Below the pieces are notes generated by a model. It was not told the origin of the DNA and did no database searches. It saw nothing but the letters and a program-made list of their open reading frames with translations. A DNA stretch of 64,000 nucleotides from Paratinospora sagittata (taxonomy: Eukaryota; Streptophyta; Magnoliopsida; Ranunculales; Menispermaceae). The stretch is from contig CM069598.1 of assembly GCA_035771175.1 (NCBI GenBank), forward strand, positions 1,677,831 through 1,741,830, in the 5' to 3' direction. Of the stretch, positions 18,881-31,154 are shown in pieces (the first letter of the stretch is position 1; every line of letters starts with the position of its first letter). The translations under genes were made by a program, and so were the position numbers.

Positions 18881-20966
18881 ATCCAAGAAAACACCCCTTT
18901 TAACTGTAGCTTTGCAAGAAATTAAAGAGCCCAAGATATGTAGTAATTAGTCTTTGTACATGTCTCATTCAATCTTCTCTTTCTATCTTTTAAATTTTCA
19001 AACAAGAAATCCAAATCTTCATCATTACTTCTTAATTATAGATATGGGGTGAATTTTTTTAAAATATTCAAACTTACATTTATATAATATTTAAACCAAT
19101 GTCTTGTACTAAGTAAACATTAGCTCAAAATAGATAACTTTCCTTTAAGTACCATCATGTGTTCCATTTTTCTGGCACAAGTCAAAATCTGGTATATATG
19201 GATTTATAATAAGGCGTGATTTGAATAATTACGTACTATTTGGGTATCGAATAAATGACGTTAATTAATTAAAAGGATTACATATAGATCAAAACTTTGA
19301 AAGGGGACAGAGGAGACTAACTAAAAAAAAAAAGAAAGAAAGAAAAGTCACGAGTGAATTAGAGATTAAGAGGGGGGAAGTTTTGAAGAAAGTATAAATC
19401 AAAGCTGGCTGCCACTACGTGCATTATACTCAACTTAAAAAGGAATAATATATTACATATAAAAAAAATTAAAAACACCCATATCTTTCTTTTGATTTCT
19501 TACTTGTTACACACGACTTTTAAACGAGACTAATTCACAATCAAATATTACAAAGGAACTATGCGGTTTTTGTTAGTGAACGTAACTAAAATAGGCACAA
19601 ATTTTGATAATGAGAATTTTACTTTTTAATTACTTTTAACATAAATTTTGATCATTTGTGTTATATCACTTTCGATAAAAAGACCCGTCTCTTTCAAACC
19701 AGCTGATGAGAGCCAATAAAAACAAAATAAAAATGAGACGTTTCTTCTAATTTAATGAATTAATTAGACTAATTTAGTCATCAACTACTACACTGCTACT
19801 AATAGTAGCAGTAGCAATACTACGTGTGAAGTGAAAGCAGAAAATAAGAGCGAAATTAAGGGGGTCCCAGTAGTACTGCTTGTATAATTAGTACTAGTGA
19901 TTTGATTTATGAAGGAATAGGTTGGATTAATTATTCAAAATCCACGACTTCTTGGGAGATAAACCCGGTGGACACGATTCTTGCACCCTTCTCACTCTCT
20001 CAATGCACTGCACTGCACTGCACGTTCACTTCATAGGTATTCCCAAAAACCAAAACCAAAACCAAGAAGCCTGGCGCTATGCTGCTGCTGCTGCATGTTT
20101 ATTTTTATATCTAATATCTTTAACGAATCTCCATGTCATTCTGAATCCATACGCTTACAAATTACAATACGCTAATTGATATTATTATAATTAAGCGTAA
20201 GCATGAACATGAATGGAATTTAGACCATTAGATAATCTCGTGTTGTGTAGTTTCGGACCGTGTGGAATACGCTCTTTAATTATAATAAGGAATCAAAGTG
20301 ATAAAGTAATTGGCACCCACCAAAATGCAATGTCACTTGAATACATTAGATATATTATAAGAAATTGAAAGACGGAGGAGAAAGAAGAAGAAGAAGGGTA
20401 AGAGCAGGGGGGGCAAGACCCAACAAAAAGGCAAGAGGTGGGAGCATCAAATCCAGAGTTTGACTGTACTCTAATTTTAAGAAACATGGGTCTCATCTCA
20501 TCTCATCACCAAGAGGCAAGAAAGAGCAAGCAAAGATGAAAGAGCCCTTTGTCTTGTGTTCCACATTTGTCCCTTTATAACAATTTTAATTCTCCTCTTG
20601 CTTTCTTCTTCTCTCCTTTTGCGTGCGCTACCGCCACTTGTCTGTTATTTCTTTCTCTTTTTATTTTTCTCACAAGCCAACGCAACCGCAACGCAGCTAC
20701 TTTCTTTTTGAGTCTCTTCGGGTGCAAATCTGAAAATGATTGGAAATTAATAAAGAGACTTGAATTTTTCTGATTTGCTGCAATTTCCTCTCAATTGATT
20801 CTTTATGGATCTGCTTCCTCTCCTCATATAATATATTCGTCTTCATCTTCTTCTTTTTTATTTTTTGTGGGTTTCTCAACAAAATAATTTTAACAGAATT
20901 AAACTTGATAGAAAATGTAGGCCAAGTCAAACAAATTTCTCTCATTTCTGTTACTAACCCACCACC

Positions 20967-23900
20967 ATGAGATTCTTCTTCTTCTTCTTCTTTTACTTAC
21001 TCTTCCTCCTCCTCCTCCTCTCCTTATTACTAACACCGTCCATGGCAGATTCCTCTTTGTCTTCTTCTGATAATAGTGAAGATGATGATGATGATGTTTC
21101 AGCTTTAATTGCATTTAAAACTTCTTCTGTAACCAGTGATCCTAATGGTTTCTTATCCAACTGGTCTCCAGACTCTCCTAGCCCCTGTTCCTGGAAAGGC
21201 GTCCTCTGTTCTTTACAGTCCCGAGTCACCGGCCTCGATCTCACCGGCGCCGGTCTCTCCGGCCACCTCCATCTCGACAACCTCACTTCCATGCCATTTC
21301 TCCAGCATCTCCGGCTACCCAGAAACTCCTTCTCCGGCAACCTCTCCCATCTCCTCCCCTGTAACTTCATCACTCTTGATTTGTCTTCCAACAACTTTTC
21401 CGAACCAATCTCCCTCTCTTGCCGGAGCCTCGCCGTCCTTAACCTCTCCCGAAATTCTATTCCGGCGTTCACTTTTCCCTTCGGCCCTTCTCTGACCCAA
21501 CTCGACCTCTCCCGGAATCGGCTCTCCGATCACGCCTTCTTCACTTATTCTGTTTCTCACTGTCAAAATCTCAACTTTCTCAACTTCTCCGATAACAAGC
21601 TGGCCGGAAAATTCCCCCCGGTTTCTCTCTCCTCTTGCCGTAATCTCTCGACCCTTGATGTTTCGTATAATCTCTTGACCGAAGATGTTCCGCCGGAGTT
21701 CTTCAGTGGAACTGATTCCCCTGTTTCTTTTAAGCATCTGGACCTGTCTTACAACAATTTCTCTGGAAATTTCTCTGCTTTTCAATTCGGGCACTGTGGA
21801 AATCTCACCCTTCTTAATTTATCTCATAACGGGTTTTCCGGCATTGGGTTTCCGTCCAGCTTGATCAACTGTCAGTTTCTGGAGGTACTTGATCTTTCAC
21901 ATAATGGGTTGCAGCATAAAATTCCCCCTGATTTAGGAAGCTTGAGGAATTTGCAGGTTCTTTCTCTGGCAAAAAATCAATTTTCCGGCGAGATACCGCC
22001 GGAGCTGGGCCAGATATGTGGGAACATCCGAGAGCTTGATCTTTCCGGGAATACACTCCGGGGAGGATTTCCGGCGACATTTATATCTTGTTCTTCTCTG
22101 CAAAGTCTTAATTTGGGAAGTAATCAGCTATCTGGAGATTTCTTAGTTACAGTGGTGAGCACTCTTCCGGCTCTGTGGAATCTCAATGTTGGTTTCAACA
22201 ACATAACCGGTTCTGTTCCTTCTTCATTGACCAACTGTTCTCAGCTGCAAGTTCTTGATCTCAGTTCTAATGAGTTTACTGGAAATGTTCCTTCTTGGCT
22301 GTGCTCAAATTCCTTGTCTTCCCTGGAGAAAATTCTGTTAGCAGACAACCTACTCTCAGGAACAGTGCCACCGGAGCTTGGAAATTGTAAGAACTTGAAG
22401 ACCCTTGATCTTAGCCTCAATCATTTAAGTGGGTCTATTTCTCAGCAAGTCTGGAAATTACCAAATCTTTCGGATTTGGTTATGTGGGGGAACAATCTTT
22501 CTGGCGAAATCCCAGATACAATCTGCGTGAAAGGTGGGAATTTGGAGACTCTGATTCTCAATAACAATTTCATCACCGGAATCATTCCTGCTTCACTTTC
22601 CAAATGCACTAACTTGTTATGGGTGTCTCTCGCGAGCAACAGGCTCAATGGAGAAATCCCTTTTGAGATTGGAAATCTTAAGAGTCTAGCCATTCTGCAA
22701 CTGGGTAACAATTCACTTACTGGAAAGATTCCTCAGGAGCTGGGAAATTGCCAAAGTCTGATTTGGCTTGATCTAAATAGCAATGATTTGTCGGGTATTA
22801 TACCCCCGGAACTAGCTTTGCAGTCCGGTTTCATTAGGCCCGGACTAATTTCAGGTAAGCATTATGCATTTGTGAGGAATGAAGGAGGAACAGCTTGTAG
22901 AGGAGCTGGAGGACTAGTGGAATTCGAGGGTATCCGTCCGGATAAGCTGGTTTCTTTTCCCATGATTCATTCTTGTCCCTCAATTCGAATCTACACTGGT
23001 GTGACTGTTTATACGTATATCAACAATGGCAGCATGATCTACCTTGATCTTTCCTACAATTCCTTGTCTGGCCCAATCCCAAATAGCTTCGGTTCGATGT
23101 CTTATCTTCAAGTATTGAATTTGGGACATAACAGGCTTACAGGAACAATACCTGATGGCTTTGGAGGTTTGAAACAAGTTGGAGTTCTTGATCTCTCTCA
23201 CAATGATCTTCAAGGACTTCTTCCAGGGTCATTAGGAACGCTCTCATTTCTCAGTGATCTCGACGTGTCAAACAACAATCTCACAGGAATTATTCCTTCC
23301 ACAGGTCAGTTAACAACATTTCCAACATCAAGATATGAAAACAATTCTGGTTTATGTGGAGTCCCCTTGCCTCCTTGTGGATCTGGCTCTGGAACCCGTC
23401 AGCCAAATTTTAATTCGCAAGGAAAGAAGCAGTCAATGGCTGCAGGTGTGATAGTTGGAATTGCAACTGCTCTGTTCTTCATCATTGGGCTCACTCTAGC
23501 TCTTTACAAGATGAAGAAGTCACAGTTCAAGGAGGATCAGAGAGATAAATTCATAGAAAGCCTTCCGACTTCTGGAAGCAGTAGCTGGAAGCTCTCTGGT
23601 GTTCTTGAACCACTGAGCATTAACATTGCCACATTTGAGAAGCCATTGAGGAAGCTCACCTTTGCTCATCTCCTTGAAGCCACCAATGGTTTTAGTGCTG
23701 ATAGCTTGATTGGATCAGGCGGGTTTGGTGAGGTCTACAAATCCCAATTAAAAGATGGGTGTGTCGTTGCAATCAAGAAGTTGATACATGTCACAGGTCA
23801 GGGGGAGAGAGAATTTACTGCTGAAATGGAAACAATTGGGAAGATCAAGCATCAAAACCTCGTTCCTCTATTAGGTTATTGCAAGATTGGAGAAGAGAGG

Positions 23901-24608
23901 CTTCTTGTTTATGAGTATATGGAATGGGGAAGCTTAGAGACAGTTCTTCATGACAGAGGCAAAGGAGGGGGCTCTGATCTTGATTGGGCGGCAAGAAAGA
24001 AGATTGCTATTGGGTCAGCTAGAGGACTTGCATTTCTTCATCACAGCTGCATACCTCACATAATCCACAGGGATATGAAATCTAGCAATGTTCTTCTGGA
24101 CGAAAATTTAGAGGCGCGGGTATCGGATTTTGGCATGGCAAGACTTATGAATGCTTTTGACACTCATCTCAGTGTGAGCACCCTTGCTGGAACTCCGGGA
24201 TATGTTCCCCCAGAATACTACCAGAGTTTTAGGTGCACAACAAAAGGGGATGTGTATAGCTATGGTGTTGTACTATTGGAGCTTCTATCGGGAAAGAGAC
24301 CAATAGATCCTTCGCTATTTGGTGATGAAAACAATCTTGTTGGGTGGGCAAAGCAGTTACAAAGAGAGAATAGAACCAGGGAGATACTTGATCCCGAGCT
24401 GACGAGACAAAAATTTGATGATGCTGAGCTCTACCAGTATCTTAGAATTGCCTTTGAATGCTTAGACGATAAGCCATTTCGGCGGCCAACAATGATTCAG
24501 GTTATGGCAATGTTTAAGGAGCTTCAAATGGATTCCGAAAGTGATATTCTTGATGGGTTCTCACTGAAAGACATAGTTATTGAAGAATCACAAGAGAATG
24601 AGCCTTAA
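20967..24608 (+). CDS. BRL1: BRI1-like receptor kinase, BRL1/BRL3 type, full length
   Basis: This single-exon gene of 1213 codons encodes a plasma-membrane brassinosteroid receptor kinase. In order it has a signal peptide (1 to about 26); an acidic linker; the N-cap CSWKGVLC; more than twenty LRRs; an island domain (about 615-690, with [18 protein letters not shown]); further LRRs; the C-cap CGVPLPPC; a transmembrane helix (about 825-848, [19 protein letters not shown]); a juxtamembrane segment with the [12 protein letters not shown] signature; and a Ser/Thr kinase with [10 protein letters not shown] (glycine loop), VAIKKL (catalytic Lys), [11 protein letters not shown] (RD-type catalytic loop), [19 protein letters not shown] and a C-tail. 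BRI1 homologues are intronless, as here. Assignment to BRL1/BRL3 rather than BRI1 rests on sequence style and on the CLC-f neighbour, which adjoins BRL1 in Arabidopsis. All kinase motifs are intact. A duplicate lacking the kinase lies at 8515-11076. Confidence 0.95.
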   Translation: MRFFFFFFFYLLFLLLLLSLLLTPSMADSSLSSSDNSEDDDDDVSALIAFKTSSVTSDPNGFLSNWSPDSPSPCSWKGVLCSLQSRVTGLDLTGAGLSGHLHLDNLTSMPFLQHLRLPRNSFSGNLSHLLPCNFITLDLSSNNFSEPISLSCRSLAVLNLSRNSIPAFTFPFGPSLTQLDLSRNRLSDHAFFTYSVSHCQNLNFLNFSDNKLAGKFPPVSLSSCRNLSTLDVSYNLLTEDVPPEFFSGTDSPVSFKHLDLSYNNFSGNFSAFQFGHCGNLTLLNLSHNGFSGIGFPSSLINCQFLEVLDLSHNGLQHKIPPDLGSLRNLQVLSLAKNQFSGEIPPELGQICGNIRELDLSGNTLRGGFPATFISCSSLQSLNLGSNQLSGDFLVTVVSTLPALWNLNVGFNNITGSVPSSLTNCSQLQVLDLSSNEFTGNVPSWLCSNSLSSLEKILLADNLLSGTVPPELGNCKNLKTLDLSLNHLSGSISQQVWKLPNLSDLVMWGNNLSGEIPDTICVKGGNLETLILNNNFITGIIPASLSKCTNLLWVSLASNRLNGEIPFEIGNLKSLAILQLGNNSLTGKIPQELGNCQSLIWLDLNSNDLSGIIPPELALQSGFIRPGLISGKHYAFVRNEGGTACRGAGGLVEFEGIRPDKLVSFPMIHSCPSIRIYTGVTVYTYINNGSMIYLDLSYNSLSGPIPNSFGSMSYLQVLNLGHNRLTGTIPDGFGGLKQVGVLDLSHNDLQGLLPGSLGTLSFLSDLDVSNNNLTGIIPSTGQLTTFPTSRYENNSGLCGVPLPPCGSGSGTRQPNFNSQGKKQSMAAGVIVGIATALFFIIGLTLALYKMKKSQFKEDQRDKFIESLPTSGSSSWKLSGVLEPLSINIATFEKPLRKLTFAHLLEATNGFSADSLIGSGGFGEVYKSQLKDGCVVAIKKLIHVTGQGEREFTAEMETIGKIKHQNLVPLLGYCKIGEERLLVYEYMEWGSLETVLHDRGKGGGSDLDWAARKKIAIGSARGLAFLHHSCIPHIIHRDMKSSNVLLDENLEARVSDFGMARLMNAFDTHLSVSTLAGTPGYVPPEYYQSFRCTTKGDVYSYGVVLLELLSGKRPIDPSLFGDENNLVGWAKQLQRENRTREILDPELTRQKFDDAELYQYLRIAFECLDDKPFRRPTMIQVMAMFKELQMDSESDILDGFSLKDIVIEESQENEP

Positions 24609-26694
24609 TTCACAAGCATAATGGTGAAGATTTGTTAACTGAATTTGAACCCTTTAAACCGTTTAGGGAAGATTATACTTCCCACGTTTTGGTTACTGTA
24701 AATAGCATAGAAAAAATTAGTCATGAAGTTGAGGGAACTGTTGTATGAAATATAGTCCTAGATGAAGAAACAAAAAAAGGGGGGGTCTCTCATAGATTCA
24801 GATTCAAACTCTTTTATCCTTTGGAAAGTCTGTTATCATATTTTTTTTGTTTTCCCCCTTCCCTTCTGTTGTTTCTGTTCCATAACAGTTTTGGCTAACT
24901 TTATCTTTTCTAATTTTTTGTTAAAGAGAGACTCTTCAGAGAGAAGACTGTATTTATATTAGAGGAAATTAAAATTTGTGTTATTTTGTTAGTTTTCTGA
25001 ATTGTGTGATTTCCATGCAGGCTTCATATGTAGAAGCTTTTTTTCATTGAGACTAACACTAATCATAATTCAAGTTTGACTTGTTGGTATGTAGCAGAAT
25101 CATTTGTGGATTGGATGATAGGAAAAAAGGTAGCAATTTTAGGATAAATGAGCTGCATGTAATTTTCTGGGATAATTCCATCTATATATTTGGTATTTTG
25201 TTTGTATCTTTCCGTCTCCCCCAATTCATGTTTTTTTTTTAGTTACATGCTTGGTGGCTTAGGGGATCCCTTGTGAAAGAATAGTGAATCCACTATGGAA
25301 AAAAGAATAAGGTTTGGATTTTTTGTTGTTTTAGCACAGTGAAGAAGATCAACCATATATATATTTGATGAAATTACACGAACTAAAGAAGATGACATGG
25401 CCAAATTCCTAGGAATTCTAACTGCAACCTTTGTGTCATGAACTTGGGGAGAAAGCTATTTTGATTCTCACACTAGCAAGATCTTATCTTTGCAGCAGAA
25501 GCCATGGTAGATGCATGGCCACCTATATGCCTTTCTGCCATTTTGGAACTTTCCCCTTTCTCAAAAGGGTGAAAGGAAAACACAACACTTTTATTGGATC
25601 GAATCATTTTATATAATGCTTAAACTTTTGGGAAATTTGCTTTGATTACCCTTGATTTTTTGTTAAACAAAAACTAGGATTCTCCTCCTAAAAACTTAAT
25701 CAAGGATCTCATTACTATTTTCATTTACTTCCAAAAAGAGAAAGGAAATTTAAAATGGGCATGGTGTTAATTTTCTTTTTCTTGTTTGTACTTCAAAAAA
25801 ATTATCAATTTTTTTTTTTTTTGCACCAAAAATAAAATTATCAAATTACCTCTTAGAAGACCTTATATTTAATAAAACTTTTCTTTCTACTTACAAGTTT
25901 CACTATAGTCATCAGGAGCTTCAATGAGTGGATGTTCCTATTTTTACCTTCAACTTTAATTTATGTTTTTCGGTTACTTTTTCTGTTCTTTTCTTCTTTC
26001 AAGTAACTTAGATTAGATGTGTTAAACAGTGTTTGAAAATAATACAAAACTGAATGATTTCATAATCTCTGTACAAATCACACTATAATATTCTAACCAG
26101 AAACAAAGGTTAGGTAGGGCTGCTTTAAGAAAATTGAGCAAACAGACAAGCTTATGACAAAAGATTGAAATTGTTTTAGGGTAGGAGGAAGATATAGTCA
26201 ATTTCAGCAACAATAATTACGACTTTTGAAAATTTGTAAACTTTGATAGAACTCGTTTCTTTTTCTTTGCCACACGCCTACGAAATTGAATTTTTATTGT
26301 TTATTATTTTTAGTCACAAAAGGAAAGCCAAGGGCAATGGCTACGTGGGACAAGCTGCTGCACAGCCTTCTTTAATCTATTATCTATTTATATTCAATAA
26401 TATATATTAATATCCTAAACTTGATTTACTTGGCGTTTGAAGAAAATTATTTCACCCACCAGTGCAGTGGGGCAGATGGTTGGGTATCTCCTGAGGTTCG
26501 ACTTGTCCAGGAGGAAGAGTCCCTTGTGTGTGTGTGTGTGCGTGCGTGTGTATGGGGTTGTGTGTGTTGAGAGCAACACGTGGAAATGGATAATGTTTAA
26601 GATAGAGAGGGGCTCTGTTTCTAACTTGGAAGAGAAGAGATGTTTGAGAATCCAATTGACTAAATTGTAATCTAAAATCAGAGAATTTGAAAGA
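24609..26694. other. Intergenic, BRL1 3' flank to NFU-like gene
   Basis: The 2.1 kb of AT-rich DNA hold the BRL1 3' end and the promoter side of the next gene. A (TG)n-rich stretch lies near 26522-26570, about 130 bp before the next start codon. No coding region or mobile element was recognised. Confidence 0.65.
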
Positions 26695-27459
26695 ATGTTG
26701 TTAAGGGCTCATTTCATTCCCTCTGTGCCATCGTTCAATTTCTCCTCCACCACCACCACCACCACGTCTTCATCTTCTTCATCTGTTGCTACTAATAATC
26801 TTTGGCTCATAACCCAAAAACTAAGAACAGGAACAAGAAAAATAAGAAGAAAAGGAGTCATTTCAGCAGCGTCACTAGATGAGCCTTCTTTAGATCTCAC
26901 GGAGGATAACGTGAGACGCGTTTTGGTGGATGCTCGAACCAAGGCATTTTCTCTCTAAACTTGGTTTCTCTTCAGCATTCCATTAATTCACTGCTTAATG
27001 ACTTTTTTTTTTTTTTTTGGGTATAATTTGCAGTTTGCCCAGATCTTTGATACTTCAGCTGGCATGACTGGTATGCTTAAATTTTTTAATTTCCCCTTAA
27101 TTTAATCCAATCTCCCCCAGTTGAATTGGATTTGTCAAAGTGTTTTCTTTCTTGATTGAATAACAAGGGCAAGCGGAGCTTGCAGAAGTTGATGGTCCCT
27201 TCGTTAAAATTAGTCTCAGCGGTCGGTTCTGGCACAAGCGCTCCACTGTTCTAACCAGAATTGCTAATTACCTCCAGCAGAGGATCCCTGTAAGTTTTAA
27301 CTGTTCAATAACACACATACAAACACGTACGTATATCACTTTTCTTTTCCTTCTTTCTTTTTCTATTTGAGTTGCAATTTCGTTTCATTTACTCAGGAAA
27401 TTTTGGAAGTGGATGTTGAAGATGAGAAACAATTGGATGACAGCCCCGCTAATTTTTGA
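26695..27459 (+). CDS. NFU/NifU-C-like domain protein lacking the Cys motif, probably plastid
   Basis: Four exons (26695-26943, 27034-27070, 27168-27289, 27397-27459) give 156 residues with matching phases. The first 50-60 residues are rich in Ser/Thr and Arg with few acids, then KGVISAAS, which looks like a chloroplast transit peptide and cleavage area. The rest, from LTEDNVRRVLVDARTK through GQAELAEVDGPFVKISLSG to YLQQRIPEILEVDVED, follows the NifU C-terminal (NFU, FSCA-like) pattern. In NFU proteins that position carries CxxC for Fe-S binding; here it reads SGRFWHKRST with no cysteines, so cluster scaffolding by the usual ligands is unlikely. The first intron has a GC donor (AAG|GCATTT) with a normal CAG acceptor. 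Function unknown to me; the domain call is by eye. Confidence 0.72.
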
Positions 27460-30267
27460 CCTGCCCCATTATCTTTTCAAATGCACACTACTGCTACAAT
27501 AGTAAAATTAATCTGATTGATTTTATCATTGTTGTCTGTCTCAAGTTGGGTTGGGTTGTTCTCCCTCAAATTTGTTTCCTTAACTATTTGGCTACAATTT
27601 CTTACTTCTCACACACAATAAACTACTTCTTGGTGTTTCCTCTTGTTTACACTAGGCAATATACAAAGATGATAATCGTGATAGTAGCCTGTATTATGAA
27701 ACCAACCTACTGGACAAGGCTTAGGATTCAGCTACATTGCATGGCAAACTACTTCCCACGATCCTAACTATATATGACAAACTTCTGTTTCAATTACTGA
27801 TGATTGGATTAGCTAGGAATTTTTGGGTGTACAGAGGTCAATCTCAGAGGAGAAAATGATCTTCACCTTTCGAAAGCTTGTCTATAATCTATTCAATGGG
27901 AGAAAGCTGTGTTAATGCAGCCATCGTGGGCTTCATGGACAAGTATTGACACAATGGCAAATTGAGCATGTTGCAGAGTCCTTGATTTTTTCATGACTCC
28001 CATCACATATTACTCCCAATGTTGCAGATGAATTATCCATCTTAAATTCTTTTCTACAGAATGCATCGGGCAGATATGGCAAACAGACATCAGATAATCT
28101 TTATGATGGTACTTTTTTATTTTATTTTATTGAGAGTTGTGATGTTGCTTTGCCCATAAGAGAGTAAAGGTGGATATTATTCTAGACTTGCTATGCTTGG
28201 CTGTGCTTTTTATTTTCTAGTTATCTTTCAACTTGAGTTGGGACTAACAACTAAAAAGAAAAGAAGATTAACCTAGGCTCAACTGATTCTCTGAAACTCA
28301 GATAGACTAGTTAATTATTGATATGTAGGATGAAGGAGATAGCCTCAGTCAACATGTTGTGTTGGTTATCATATATGGAAGCACAAATGCGATTCTTGTT
28401 CATTGCAAAGTATATTTTTTAATTACAATTTGCTAATGTCTGTCTATTTCAGTCTTTTTTAGTTCTTGGTTTGAAATTAGCAATTGTGAACCTGAAATAA
28501 TGAGAGATATATGTGTAATGCAACTGCTAGGGAACTGTTTCACTTCATGGTTTAGTCTTCCACCATGTTTTCCTCAAATAAAATTTTGATCTCAAGACGA
28601 CCTCCTCTGCTCTTTGGTACGTCGTCACTCTAGTGGCTCTCCTGCTTCAAAAAAAAATGTTTGGTTGCTCAAGGAGGGAAATATTGACTCGGAAGCAAGT
28701 CCCACTGGGAAATTCGGACGGTTTCTGATTCCACGATAGATTTTAGGATAACCTGAATGTGCCCCAAGCAGTTCCGAGTTACTGTAACAGGACTTTCTTC
28801 TTGTTGTCCTTGAGCATTTCTATCCTTCATTGTTATGTATATCCTATATAAGAAGGCTGCAATTGCATGTCTTTTACTTTAAAGAGTTGTTCCAAATCAC
28901 ATAATCTTCAGCATTCTCTCCTCCAAAGACAGAGCCCCAGATGATGAAACAACAACTAAATATCCAGACTAGTTTGTTGCAGATTCTGCAAGCTCTCAAT
29001 GGGTGCAATTCTCTACTCTAGTTTCAGTTCTCAGTTACAAGGATTTTGTTGAGCAGCCTTCCAATTATGTTGCATCTTTGAAGACTTTCTCCCAGCATCT
29101 ACATACCCATGTAACCAAAGTTTTTGAATCAAGTTGAAGGAATAAGTTAGTTCAGACAGATGGTGTGTTTGTTTTAGTTATGGACGCGAGAGAATTTCAT
29201 TCAATGATTTGAAACTCTATTATATATAGCTATTTGTATGATTGGAGATAATACAACCATTTAGGGGTACTGTTCTTAATTAAAGTACAAAAAAATAAAA
29301 AAAAATTGATATAGTGGAGTAGATGGTTGGTACCATATTAGTGGCAAACAAAAGTTGATGATTAAGTAAGATTAGAGGCTATTCAATTCCTGTTTTTGAA
29401 TAAAATCTGAAAAAATCTTTTTGACAGGATAAAGAAACCCGTTTCTCTTTATAATATTAAAACAAATCTGTTGATGAAATTTAACACTAAACATCTATGA
29501 AATATGCAGCATCTAACTTTCATTTGGTTTAATATCAATTGAGCATGTATATCTTTACTAGATTGAGAAATCTAATGGAATTAATTAATTAAATAGGTTA
29601 GAAGCGTATAATTAGTATAATTATATGATGTCAGAGTGATTGACGTGTCAGGTGGTTAGAGGGGATGTGAGCAATGAAACGGACGGTGATGAGAAGCAGC
29701 AGAGAAAACCGCGTAACACAGCCTGTCAAAAGTGTCTCTTAGGAAAACAAAAACTCCACACAACAAATACATTACAGGGGCAACACGACTTCCTGTCTCT
29801 CCACGTGGCATTACCACAAGCCTCCATTCACAAGAGTTCAGCACCACCTTCAATCAACGCCACGTTTCAATGGGCCCACAATATTCTTTTAGGTGACATA
29901 CGTGGCATTTAGGGTGGGTGATGGACGAAGTCTTCTATTAAACTCCCGGGTGCAGGAAATCTTGTTCTACTGTTTAATTAATGACAATGAGAAAAGACGT
30001 TTTTAATGGAAAAAAAAAAAAAGAAAAAAGGAAGAAAAGAAAAGAAAAGAAAAGAAAGAGAAAGAGAAAGAGGAAAGAACCGGCGGGCAATAGCGGCTTT
30101 GGAGTCTGTTTGGGTGCAGCTGAAGACCGTTCCTTTTTATGTTTTTCTTTGGTGTCTTTTTTTTTAATAATTTTTCTGTGTTGGGGGAAATTGACAGAGG
30201 AGGGGATATTTTCATGAGCAGAAGCAAAAGCAGGGGAATTTGCTTTCACAAACAGAGGAATCCACCA

Positions 30268-30955
30268 GGTTTTGGTCTCTTTTTATCTTTATATTCTCTA
30301 CCTTCCCAACCTAATCATTCTTCATTTTCTCTTCCTTCCTTCTAATCATTGTGTAGTATTTATTTATTTATTTATCTTTTTGTTTCATTTGTGTTTTTTT
30401 CTATTCTGAATTCACAATCCCATCATCACATTTCTGTTATGTTTCTTTCATTTATCAACATTTTGGGCATCTGAAAAAAGATTAGATTTTGATGATTTTT
30501 TTAGGGGTTTTCGCTGGATTTTGTGGGTTCTTATCTATCTGCACTTTAATGATTAGAAATGAAGGATGAAGGGGTGGGAACAAAAATTGTGTTGAAAAAA
30601 GATAGAATTTTGTTTCATGTGTTTAGTTCTAAATCCCTCTAGAGATCTAATAATATACGATCTTTCTGTTGATCTTCATTATTTTCAGCTAGCTTGTTCC
30701 TTCTCTAACATCTTGTGGTGACAATTTGTTTTGAGGGATGAAAATTTAACCAAAATCTTTTGGCTGATCTGATAGTTTCCTTTCCTGGGCGAGCTGAAAT
30801 GCGCCTCCTTTGATCAGTTTTTTTTTTGTCCTTGGTCTAAGATTATTCAGAAAAAAACAGGATGATGATGTATTATTACAAAGAGGCTAGCTGATTTTTG
30901 TGGGTGCTTCTTTTATTGTTTTCTTTAAGATCATCTTCCTTATTTGCTTTTCTCC

Positions 30956-31000
<45 letters not shown>

Positions 31001-31086
31001 ATCTGTTAATAGAAACTTACAAATGAAATTCATTGTCTTTAGCTTCATGGGTTCTTGGATCTAAATCTTTTCTTTCACTTTTTCAG
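30268..31086 (+). other. Putative 5'-UTR intron of the WRKY gene
   Basis: A weak donor (CCAG|GTTTTG near 30267) and a good acceptor (CTTTTTCAG ending at 31086) would remove a T-rich 0.8-kb stretch that includes the (CT)n(AT)n tract and many out-of-frame ATGs. Inferred from splice signals and base composition only; transcript data would be needed to fix the donor. Confidence 0.4.
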
Positions 31087-31093
31087 CACTTCA

Positions 31094-31136
31094 ATGAAAT
31101 TTTGATATGTTGATTCAAGAGCACTTGATTTTATAG
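31094..31136 (+). promoter_or_regulatory. Two short upstream ORFs in the WRKY leader
   Basis: Directly before the WRKY start codon are ATG AAA TTT TGA (31094-31105) and a nine-residue ORF, ATG TTG ... TTA TAG (31107-31136). Both end before the main ATG at 31155 and lie in the leader part that should be retained after splicing at 31086. They could lower translation of the main frame; this is inference. Confidence 0.5.
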
Positions 31137-31154
31137 CAAGGAAAGACTTGTACC

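Larger units (their letters stand above)
16199..20835. promoter_or_regulatory. Upstream region of full-length BRL1, absent from copy 1
   Basis: The 4.6 kb of AT-rich sequence contain no convincing gene. They hold a minus-strand SINE-like piece (about 16625-16715), a (TTC)n tract at 18846-18880 and several simple repeats. The stretch from about 13589 to 20835 has no counterpart before the truncated BRL1 copy. Native BRL1 promoter elements should lie in its right-hand end, but I assign no specific site. Confidence 0.55.
11004..23452. repeat. Tandem duplication, copy 2 (RraA-like gene plus start of full-length BRL1)
   Basis: This second copy of the block begins with 27 bp of the CSN6-flank sequence (11004-11030), is interrupted by an LTR-like insertion (11031-11948), resumes with 'aatcttcaaaattg' and runs through RraA-like copy 2. 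It then has the 5' BRL1 flank interrupted by a LINE, and reaches the BRL1 codons matching the copy 1 breakpoint at 23452. Beyond that point only this copy has the kinase part, as expected for a head-to-tail duplication. Confidence 0.88.
27460..31154. other. Intergenic, NFU-like gene to WRKY2 start codon
   Basis: No gene is supported in the left 2.5 kb; open frames at 29640-29912 and 29974-30249 are unrecognisable or purine-rich simple sequence. The right end, from about 30150, is probably the WRKY2 leader. An A/G-rich tract lies at 30008-30075, and adjacent (CT)n and (AT)n tracts lie at about 30955-31001. Confidence 0.6.

Noticed and set aside
29640..29912. 90-codon frame upstream of the WRKY gene
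   Set aside because: No recognisable protein, overlapping frames on both strands, and no neighbouring exon signals.
29974..30249. Open frames rich in Lys/Arg (plus strand) or Phe/Leu (minus strand)
   Set aside because: They translate the simple AAAG-rich tract at 30008-30075.
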